DNA of 64,000 nt, from NCBI GenBank assembly GCA_945863605.1, contig CAMAZP010000001.1, positions 88,272 to 152,271 of the forward strand, in the 5' to 3' direction. The number at the start of each line of letters is the position of its first letter. Within the stretch, counting starts at the first letter, position 1. The translations under genes were made by a program, and so were the position numbers. The notes below the pieces were generated by a model. It worked only from the letters and a program-made list of their open reading frames with translations. It searched no databases and was not told where the DNA came from. Shown in pieces: positions 52,936 to 60,979 of this stretch. This DNA is from Chitinophaga pinensis (GTDB lineage: Bacteria > Bacteroidota > Bacteroidia > Flavobacteriales_D > Crocinitomicaceae).

Positions 52936-53592
52936 TTATTGATTTGTTTCTGTTGTAATATTAATTAAAGGTTCTAAATTTGTGTAAAATTTAATTATTT
53001 CATTTTTAAAATTAATAATAAATTCTTTACTGTTAATTTTGAAAAATTTTTTGTCTTTTGAAAGAACAATGTTTGTATCAAAAAAACGTACAGCGATATA
53101 GGTTGCATTTTCTTCAGGAAATGTGTTTTCTTTTAGCATAATTTCACAATTCCTATGAGTTAATGCATTTCTTATTTCTCTATAATTATTTATTGTTTTC
53201 CAAGATGCATGTTCATCAAAATCAATTGCGAAATCAGTTTTAAATTTTTTCACTAAATCTTCAAACTTCCAAAAGTAAATTTTAGATTTTTCTACATTTG
53301 AATTATCTCTAATTAATTTACAAAATAGTATTCTCAAACTTGTTTCAAAAAGGTTAAAACTTAAAATATAAGTACTTGAAAGAAGATAGTTTTGGACAGA
53401 ATAGTAACTTAAATCAAATTCATTTTCGATTTCAAAAAGCATTCCACTATTATAACCTGATTCGTCCCATTCTAAATTCTTAATTTCTTTTTCAACTTTT
53501 TTATTAAGTTCAATTTTTTTTAATTCGAGAATATTTTCAGAATATCCTATTAACTGTAAAATAGAGTCAAAATGTTCTTCTAATTGATTCAT
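52936..53592 (-). CDS. HEPN-like protein of unknown function
   Basis: All-helical N-terminus with NNYREIRNALTHRN (R-x4-H). Confidence 0.5.
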   Translation of the reverse strand: MNQLEEHFDSILQLIGYSENILELKKIELNKKVEKEIKNLEWDESGYNSGMLFEIENEFDLSYYSVQNYLLSSTYILSFNLFETSLRILFCKLIRDNSNVEKSKIYFWKFEDLVKKFKTDFAIDFDEHASWKTINNYREIRNALTHRNCEIMLKENTFPEENATYIAVRFFDTNIVLSKDKKFFKINSKEFIINFKNEIIKFYTNLEPLINITTETNQ

Positions 53593-53687
53593 GAAAAGTT
53601 TGAATTCACCTCCATTTAAAAGAGATTCTTCAAATGAATATTTCTTACACTTATAAATGATCTTTAATTTTTAGTTGGTGAAAATTA

Positions 53688-54107
53688 CTATAAATGAAAC
53701 CAAAACATACCATATTCAGCTACTTTTTCATAGTGAACGTAATGTAAAATACCATTAACAGTAAATGTCCAATTGGTTGCATCTACTCTTGTGTATTGTT
53801 TATCAAACTTTTCAAAATAAGCTTTTTGAGAATAAAAATTTAATGGACTAATTACTGTTTCTTTACAAATATCATCCTCATTAAAGTAGTATATTACTAA
53901 CATATTTTCTGTTTGAAATAATGCTTGATTTAAACCATCCTTTCTTACAGAACTTTGGATTCCATAATTTGCATATCGATTAAGAATATCAATTCTGTTA
54001 TGTCCAATTGCTGCTTGCGAATTTGCGTTTAATCCAAAGAGTGATAAAACAATAATTGTAATTATTAGCTCTTTTTTTACTTTAATTAATCCTCTTAAAA
54101 AATTCAT
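53688..54107 (-). CDS. Hypothetical secreted protein
   Basis: Signal peptide (ELIITIIVLSLFGLNANSQ). Confidence 0.5.
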   Translation of the reverse strand: MNFLRGLIKVKKELIITIIVLSLFGLNANSQAAIGHNRIDILNRYANYGIQSSVRKDGLNQALFQTENMLVIYYFNEDDICKETVISPLNFYSQKAYFEKFDKQYTRVDATNWTFTVNGILHYVHYEKVAEYGMFWFHL

Positions 54108-54195
54108 TTTTATTGAATTTGAATTATTGTATTGTTGAGATCAAATTTAATCCATTTTTAATCAACGTAAGTTTTTCTGTTTAATTATTTTATCT

Positions 54196-54230
54196 GTCAT
54201 CCCCCTTAGTCCCCCTTCAAAGGGGGAAAT
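54196..54230. repeat. C-rich/G-rich intergenic hairpin repeat
   Basis: gtcatcccccttagtcccccttcaaagggggaaat; CCCCCTT-CA-AAGGGGG palindrome at 54211-54226. Confidence 0.8.
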
Positions 54231-54253
54231 TTCAAATCTCACTTCGATTAAGA

Positions 54254-54380
54254 ATTTTCACTTTTCACTTTTCACTTTCATCTTTCAGTTTTCAGTTTTC
54301 AGTTCTCAGTTCTCAACTTTTCACTCTTCACTCTCAACTTTAACTTTCATTCTACATTTTACATTCTCAATTCTACATTT
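54254..54380. repeat. Degenerate heptamer-like pyrimidine-biased tract (ttttcac/ttttcag/ctctcaa)
   Basis: ttttcacttttcactttcatctttcagttttcagttttcagttctcagttctcaacttttcactcttcactctcaac... Confidence 0.85.
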
Positions 54381-54411
54381 AAAATAAGTAATTTCACACC
54401 CTCAACAAAAA

Positions 54412-57400
54412 ATGGAGCTTTCACAACTATTTAAGACCTTTCAAAACTTAAAGCAAGTCGATCAAACGGCAGCCGCTTTGAGCAAGGCAAACGCACGTGT
54501 TCACTGGAAAGGAAACGTCGGTTCGTCACGCAGTTTAGCAGCGGTTTCAGTGGCACAACAGTTGCCAAGTCACCAATTGTTTATTCTCAACGACAAAGAA
54601 GAAGCGGCCTATTTCCTCAACGATTTAGAAGGACTTTTTCCCGACGTTAAACGCATTTTGTTTTACCCAGCTTCGTATCGTGTTCCTTATCAATTGGAGG
54701 AAACGGACAACGCAAATGTGGTGACGCGCGCTGAGGTGCTGGAACGTATTGCCAACGGTTCGAATACGTGGATTGTGACCTATCCAGAAGCACTTTTTGA
54801 GAAAATTCCAACGAAGAAAAAACTTGTAGAAAATACCTTGCGCGTTGAAGTAGCAAAAACGTATTCCATCGATTTTATCAATGAATTGTTGTTGGAATAT
54901 CACTTTGACCGCGTTGATTTTGTGTACGAACCGGGACAATTTTCCATCCGTGGAGGAATCGTTGATGTGTTTTCGTACGCCAATGATTTTCCGTTTAGAA
55001 TTGAGTTTTTTGGTGATGAGGTAGAATCCATTCGGACGTTTGATGCTGCCACCCAAATTTCTATCAATACTCATAATTTCTTCAACGTTATTCCAAATAT
55101 TCAAGGACAAATGACCTTGGAAGGCGTGGCTTCGTTGTTTGAATTCATTGGAAAATCAACAACCGTTTGGATCAGTTCTTACGAGCGATTAACCACGATT
55201 TTGGAACGTGAATACGACAAATCAGTTGAGATTTACACCAAACTTTCAGATACTGTTAAGCGCACTTTGCCTTCGGATTTGTACGTGCATCCAAGCGAAT
55301 TGAAAAAGACGTTTGACAATTACCCAAGCGTTGAATGGGGGCCCGATTACCATTTCAAAACAACGGAAACAATCACTTTTGATTTTCAGCCACAGCCGAC
55401 TTTCAATAAGAATTTCGACTTGCTGAAAACGGATTTATTAGCACGCCAAAAGTCGGGTTCACAAAACTTGATTTTCTCGAATCAACCGCGCCAAATCGAA
55501 CGTTTGTATCAAATTTTTGAAGACATCGGAGGCGAAGTTGAATTTTCACCGATGAACCTCGCTTTGCACGAAGGATTTATTGCGCCAGAATTGAAATTGG
55601 TGTGTTATACTGACCATCAAATTTTCGAGCGCTACCACCGTTTCCGTTTGAAAGAAGGTTTCCGTCAAGCAAAACAAGCACTGACTTTAAAGGAAATTTA
55701 CAACCTTCAAAAAGGCGATTACGTGACGCACATCGATCACGGAGTTGGGCAATTTTCAGGTTTGGAAACGATTGATGTCAACGGAAAACCACAAGAAGCG
55801 ATTCGTTTGGTTTACAAAGATGGCGATGTGTTGTACGTTGGAATTCACTCCTTGCACCGCATTTCGAAATTCACAGGAAAAGACGGTTCGGTTCCGAAAA
55901 TGAACAAATTAGGAACGCAAGCTTGGAGTACTTTAAAAAATAAAACGAAGAAAAAAATCAAGGAATTGGCCTTCGATTTGATTCAATTATACGCGAAACG
56001 CAGAAGTCAACCAGGCTTTGCTTTTACGCCAGACACGTATTTGCAAAATGAGTTGGAAGCATCGTTTATGTACGAAGATACGCCCGACCAATACAAGGCA
56101 ACACAAGATGTTAAAAAGGATATGGAAGCGTCTCGTCCGATGGACAGATTGGTGTGTGGAGACGTTGGTTTTGGTAAAACTGAAGTGGCGATGCGTGCGG
56201 CTTTCAAAGCAGTAACAGACAGCAAACAAGTTGCACTTTTAGTTCCGACTACGATTTTGTCGATGCAACATTACCGCAGTTTCAAAGAGCGATTGAAAGA
56301 TTTTCCGTGTACCGTGGATTTCATCAATCGTTTTAAAAGTGCCAAAGAAACGACAGAAACCCTGAAAAAATTAGCCAACGGCGAAATCGATATTTTGGTT
56401 GGAACGCACGCCATTGTTGCCGAACGTGTGAAATTCAAAGACTTAGGATTAATGATTATCGACGAAGAGCAAAAGTTTGGTGTGGCTGTGAAAGACAAAT
56501 TGAAAACGATTCGTACTTCGGTTGACACATTGACTTTGACCGCAACTCCGATTCCGAGAACTTTGCAATTTTCGTTGATGGGCGCACGTGATTTGAGCAT
56601 TATAAATACGCCACCGCCGAATCGTCAACCCGTTTTGACAGAAATCATTTCTTTTGACGAAGAACTGTTACGCGATGCCATTTCGTATGAAGTAACGCGT
56701 GGTGGACAAGTCTTTTTCGTGAACAATCGCCTTTCGAATATCCGTGAGATTTCAGGAATGATTTCGCGTTTGTGTCCCGGTGTTCGCGTGGGAATTGGCC
56801 ACGGACAAATGGACGGCAAGCAGTTGGAGAAAGTGATGTTGGATTTCATTGAAGGACGTTACGATGTCTTGTTGGCAACGACGATTATCGAATCGGGAAT
56901 TGACATTTCCAACGCAAATACCATTATTATCAACGACGCACAAAACTTCGGATTGAGTGATTTACACCAGTTGCGTGGGCGTGTTGGTCGAAGCAATAAA
57001 AAAGGATTCTGTTACTTGATTGCGCCAAAATTCAGCGTGATGACTTCCGAAGCGCGCAAACGTTTGGAGGCTTTGGTTCAATTCTCGGATTTAGGTTCAG
57101 GATTCAATATTGCGATGAAAGATTTGGACATTCGCGGCGCAGGAAATATGTTGGGAGGTGAACAAAGCGGATTCATTTCTGAGATTGGCTTTGAGATGTA
57201 CCAAAAAATCCTCAACGAAGCGATGCAGGAATTGCGCGAAAGCGAGTTCAAAGAATTATTCGACGAGCGCCAAACCGATTCGTTCCATTCGTTTGTGCAA
57301 GATTGCATTTTCGAAACCGATATGGAAGTCCGAATTCCAGACAATTACGTGAACAACGTTGCTGAGCGTTTGAGCTTGTATCAAGAATTAGACAACTTGA

Positions 57401-57747
57401 AAAACCAAGAAGAATTGGAAGCTTTCGCCGCACGTTTGAAAGACCGTTTTGGTCCCGTTCCGAAGGAAGTGAAAGAATTATTGTTCTCGTTCCAGTTGCG
57501 TTGGTTGGCACAAAACATGGGCTTGGAGCGTTTGGTGATTAAATCTGGAAAGTTGGTCGGTTATTTCATTGCCAATCCGCAATCGCCGTTCTTTGAAACA
57601 GAAACCTTCACTACACTTCTGAACCGCATTATGACCATCGGACAAGGTTACCGCTTGGTGCAGCAAAATGAAAAATTACGCTTGGTGATTGAACCTGTAA
57701 AACACATCAAGGATGCATTTGAGAAATTGGGAGTTTTGGTGGGGTAA
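54412..57747 (+). CDS. mfd: Transcription-repair coupling factor Mfd
   Basis: UvrB-like N-terminus, CarD/RID (LQKGDYVTHIDHGVGQFSGLE), GDVGFGKTEVAMRAAFKA, DEEQKFGV, LRGRVGRS, TRCF C-terminus. Confidence 0.98.
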   Translation: MELSQLFKTFQNLKQVDQTAAALSKANARVHWKGNVGSSRSLAAVSVAQQLPSHQLFILNDKEEAAYFLNDLEGLFPDVKRILFYPASYRVPYQLEETDNANVVTRAEVLERIANGSNTWIVTYPEALFEKIPTKKKLVENTLRVEVAKTYSIDFINELLLEYHFDRVDFVYEPGQFSIRGGIVDVFSYANDFPFRIEFFGDEVESIRTFDAATQISINTHNFFNVIPNIQGQMTLEGVASLFEFIGKSTTVWISSYERLTTILEREYDKSVEIYTKLSDTVKRTLPSDLYVHPSELKKTFDNYPSVEWGPDYHFKTTETITFDFQPQPTFNKNFDLLKTDLLARQKSGSQNLIFSNQPRQIERLYQIFEDIGGEVEFSPMNLALHEGFIAPELKLVCYTDHQIFERYHRFRLKEGFRQAKQALTLKEIYNLQKGDYVTHIDHGVGQFSGLETIDVNGKPQEAIRLVYKDGDVLYVGIHSLHRISKFTGKDGSVPKMNKLGTQAWSTLKNKTKKKIKELAFDLIQLYAKRRSQPGFAFTPDTYLQNELEASFMYEDTPDQYKATQDVKKDMEASRPMDRLVCGDVGFGKTEVAMRAAFKAVTDSKQVALLVPTTILSMQHYRSFKERLKDFPCTVDFINRFKSAKETTETLKKLANGEIDILVGTHAIVAERVKFKDLGLMIIDEEQKFGVAVKDKLKTIRTSVDTLTLTATPIPRTLQFSLMGARDLSIINTPPPNRQPVLTEIISFDEELLRDAISYEVTRGGQVFFVNNRLSNIREISGMISRLCPGVRVGIGHGQMDGKQLEKVMLDFIEGRYDVLLATTIIESGIDISNANTIIINDAQNFGLSDLHQLRGRVGRSNKKGFCYLIAPKFSVMTSEARKRLEALVQFSDLGSGFNIAMKDLDIRGAGNMLGGEQSGFISEIGFEMYQKILNEAMQELRESEFKELFDERQTDSFHSFVQDCIFETDMEVRIPDNYVNNVAERLSLYQELDNLKNQEELEAFAARLKDRFGPVPKEVKELLFSFQLRWLAQNMGLERLVIKSGKLVGYFIANPQSPFFETETFTTLLNRIMTIGQGYRLVQQNEKLRLVIEPVKHIKDAFEKLGVLVG

Positions 57748-57902
57748 ATCTTAGTGTATCTATTAAGGCGATTTAGAATTTTATAGTTCGGTTAGTTGAG
57801 GTAATTTCAAATTTAGAAACTGAAATTAAGTTATTATATTTGAGGATAGACAGAACTGAATTTAATAGTGTTTTCTGTTTTAATTGATTTAAAAAAGAAT
57901 AA

Positions 57903-58783
57903 ATGGAAATACCAAAATTTGACGAAACGTTTCTTCCAATCCTTGAAATACTAAAAAGGGACAAATTTTGAAGTCAAGAGAACTTATAGAAGAAGTTAAG
58001 AAACAATTCTATTCCGAATTAAGTGATGATCAACTTAAACAAAGAACAAAATCTGGTGATTTACTTATTGACAATAGAATTGCTTGGGGTAAATCTTATC
58101 TAAAAAAAGGAGGTTATATTTCATTCCCAGAGAGAGGTCATGTTCAAATTACTGAAAAAGGATTGAATCACACTACGAGTTTGACAGTAAGAGATTTAGA
58201 AAATGATAGTTCGCTATTCGAATTTTACAAACAGGAAAAAGATACAAATTCAATTATTACTAATTCTAAAGTTGACATTTCTTATCCACAAGACTTAATC
58301 GATGAAGGATTTAATCGTATAGAGAGTGATGTTAAGAATGAACTTTTGCTTAAGCTAAAAAGTATCGACCCTTATTTTTTCGAAAAAGTTGTACTTAGAC
58401 TTTTAAATAAAATGGGGTACGGAGAATTTATTGAAACATCAAAATCCAATGATGGAGGTATCGATGGAATAATAAATGAAGATAAACTTGGACTCGATAA
58501 AATCTATATGCAGGCGAAAAGATTTAACGAGGGAAAAGTAAGAGAAAAAGATATTAGAAATTTCATTGGAGCAATGAGTGGAGACATCAACAAAGGAGTT
58601 TTTGTAACAACATCTGAATTTGACGATAAAGCAATTGAAAAAGCTCGTTCAGCACACCACAAAATTGTTTGTATTGATGGACAAAAGTTAGTATCGCTAA
58701 TGCATGAATTTAATGTTGGAATTCAAGTTAAAACTACTTATGAAATCAAACAAATTGATGAAGATTTTTTTGATGATCAATAG
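57903..58783 (+). pseudogene. mrr: Mrr-type restriction endonuclease with N-terminal frameshift (intact ORF 57968-58783 from TTG)
   Basis: MEIPKFDETFLPILEILKRDKF* (57903-57971) then, in -1 frame, KSRELIEEVKKQFYSEL...LIDNRIAWGKSYLKKGGYISFPERGHVQITEKG; Mrr_cat SNDGGIDGIINEDKLGLDKIYMQAKRF. Confidence 0.75.
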
Positions 58784-58933
58784 ATTTTTAAACTATTCTT
58801 TCGCAAATAGAATAGCAAGTTTAAAGCACAGGATTCACGCCAATTAAGTAAAATTCAAAGCTCTCAACTTTTCAAACGAGTTCTTTTGCAACGATTAAAT
58901 CATTTTTTCAAATAATTTAAGATTCTTCTTTGA

Positions 58934-59011
58934 TATAGTAATGATTTGATTCAAAAAGAAGCAGCAGGAGGAAGAAGTACTTCTTACGTGTTGAAGATAC
59001 TTATTAAATAA
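58934..59011 (+). pseudogene. Possible vestigial C-terminal gene fragment
   Basis: YSNDLIQKEAAGGRSTSYVLKILIK*, coding-like, no start. Confidence 0.3.
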
Positions 59012-59202
59012 AAAACACTTTTGTTCTAATTTTTATCCGGTTACCAATTAATTGTTTTTCCTTAATTGCTTACTCTTTTAAGTATTTTTCGCTCTCATTA
59101 AGTAAAAATCATCAGTTTTTAATTTTCAAATTTTTACTGGGCAACCCTAATTTTCTCTTTTTTTCTGGTTATAAACGTAATTTATTTGTCTTAAAAAGTG
59201 AT

Positions 59203-59263
59203 TAATAAGAGCCAAAATCGTATTATTTTATATAACTTTGGCTTTTATTAATACAAATTTAAA
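59203..59263 (+). repeat. 61-bp flanking repeat, upstream copy (imperfect palindrome)
   Basis: taataagagccaaaatcgtattattttatataactttggcttttattaatacaaatttaaa. Confidence 0.92.
59233..59240 (+). promoter_or_regulatory. Bacteroidota -7-like promoter box TAACTTTG inside upstream repeat
   Basis: Exact TAnnTTTG match 33 nt before the ATG at 59273; no convincing -33 element seen. Confidence 0.45.
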
Positions 59264-59272
59264 CTTCTGTTT

Positions 59273-60688
59273 ATGCCATTAATTGGTCGAGAAAAAGAGA
59301 TTAAAATCTTAGAAAACGCTCTACATAGCTCGCGTTCAGAGCTGATTGTTGTGTATGGAAGACGACGCGTTGGAAAAACCTTTTTGATTCGAGAAACTTG
59401 TAAAAAACACATTCAATTTGAATTTGTGGGAATGTACAAAGCTTCAACGAGGGAACAACTTAAACTTTTTAAGCAAACGTTGTTTAATTTTTCTCAGCAA
59501 AAAGTGAAAACACCTTCAAATTGGTTAGAAGCTTTTCAGCAATTGAAAGACTATTGCGACACACTGATTGGCAATAAAAAGAAAGTACTTTTCATTGATG
59601 AATTTCCTTGGTTGGATAACAATAAATCCAGTTTTTTAAAAGCTTTCGATAATTTTTGGAATAGTTATGTTACCAAGCGTGAAGATTTAGTGGTTGTTGT
59701 CTGTGGTTCCGCTGCTGCTTACATGATTAATAAAATCATCAGGAGTAAAGGCGGACTTCACAATCGTTTGACAGATAAAATTCGGGTGGAACCTTTTAAT
59801 CTTAAAGAAACGGAATTGCTACTCAAGAAAAATCGTGTGAAATTGACGCATTACGATATTTTGAACTTGTATATGGCGATGGGCGGAATTCCTCATTATT
59901 TAGATAAAGTAAACGTTGGAGAAAGTGCTACCCAAGCAATCGATCGTTTGTGTTTTGAAAAAGATGGATTCCTCAGAGACGAGTTTAAAAATGTCTTTGC
60001 ATCCTTGTTTGATCAAGTGGATAACCACGAAGCAATCATTCGGATTCTTGCAGATGTACGCAAAGGATTACCGAGAAATGAAATTATGAAAAAAGGAAAT
60101 TTTCCTTCTGGAGGAAACCTTACACGCACTTTACATGAATTAGAAGAATCAGGATTTATCGAGCAATATGCACCTTATAAAGGAAATAATAATGCTTTGT
60201 ATCGCTTGAAAGATGAATATTGCAGTTTCTACATCAAATACATCGAAAAAAATAAACCTTCAGAGAAAGGAGTTTGGAATAAACTTCAAACGCAAGCAAG
60301 TTATAACTCTTGGGCAGGATTTACCTTTGAAACTATTTGTCTTAAACACATCGAACAAATTAAAGAAGGATTAAAAATTGCTGGAATTTATACAACTACA
60401 GGAAATTGGTTGGAGAAAAATAGTGAAAATGGAGCTCAAATTGATTTGCTAATCGACCGGGATGATAACGTTATAAATCTCTGTGAAATTAAGTATTACG
60501 ACGGCCTATTTACGCTGAATAAAAAGTTTGCTTTTGATTTGATGAATAAAGTAGCAGTTTTTAAAAATTCAACTCAAACTAAAAAGAGTATTTTTCTTAC
60601 GCTGATTACGATTCATGGCATCACAGCTAACGAATATAGCCGTCAATTGATTCAAAATAACCTTACTTTAGAACATTTATTTTTGTAA
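59273..60688 (+). CDS. AAA ATPase fused to DUF234-type PD-(D/E)XK nuclease-like domain
   Basis: Walker A VVYGRRRVGKTFLI, Walker B KVLFIDEFPWL, CGSAAAYM, wHTH region, C-terminal GAQIDLLIDRDDNVINLCEIKYYDG. Confidence 0.92.
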   Translation: MPLIGREKEIKILENALHSSRSELIVVYGRRRVGKTFLIRETCKKHIQFEFVGMYKASTREQLKLFKQTLFNFSQQKVKTPSNWLEAFQQLKDYCDTLIGNKKKVLFIDEFPWLDNNKSSFLKAFDNFWNSYVTKREDLVVVVCGSAAAYMINKIIRSKGGLHNRLTDKIRVEPFNLKETELLLKKNRVKLTHYDILNLYMAMGGIPHYLDKVNVGESATQAIDRLCFEKDGFLRDEFKNVFASLFDQVDNHEAIIRILADVRKGLPRNEIMKKGNFPSGGNLTRTLHELEESGFIEQYAPYKGNNNALYRLKDEYCSFYIKYIEKNKPSEKGVWNKLQTQASYNSWAGFTFETICLKHIEQIKEGLKIAGIYTTTGNWLEKNSENGAQIDLLIDRDDNVINLCEIKYYDGLFTLNKKFAFDLMNKVAVFKNSTQTKKSIFLTLITIHGITANEYSRQLIQNNLTLEHLFL

Positions 60689-60749
60689 TAATAAGAGCCA
60701 AAACTACTATTATTTAATATATTTTGGCTTTTATTAATACAAACTTAAA
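60689..60749 (+). repeat. 61-bp flanking repeat, downstream copy
   Basis: taataagagccaaaactactattatttaatatattttggcttttattaatacaaacttaaa, starts immediately after the stop codon. Confidence 0.92.
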
Positions 60750-60979
60750 ATCAATTTTTAAATTCTAATTCCAATTAAATCGTAGTGTTTTTAAGGTTTT
60801 CATCTACATTTTTTTGAATGCGTGATTGAATAGCTAAAGTGTCTGATTTCACAAACTCTTTTCTTGTGATATATTCATACAAATTGAGGTGGCGATTAGG
60901 TAAAATACTTGAAAAGATACAAAAAATGAAAATTAGTTATTCCGATTCTCACCACAACAAGTTTCCTTAATTTTACAGC

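Noticed and set aside
54625-55110. 161-aa minus-strand ORF and many short ORFs overlapping mfd (54647, 55987, 56007, 56018, 56271, 56625, 56752, 57078, 57158, 57248, 57478)
   Set aside because: Mfd reading frame is unambiguous across the whole span; these are antisense/alternate-frame artefacts in a comparatively GC-richer gene.
57960-57972. Programmed -1 frameshift in mrr at aaattttg
   Set aside because: The zero-frame codons are AAA TTT TGA, so no canonical X XXY YYZ slippery heptamer is in register; a one-base lesion or TTG start is simpler. T-run of 4 is also short for phase variation.
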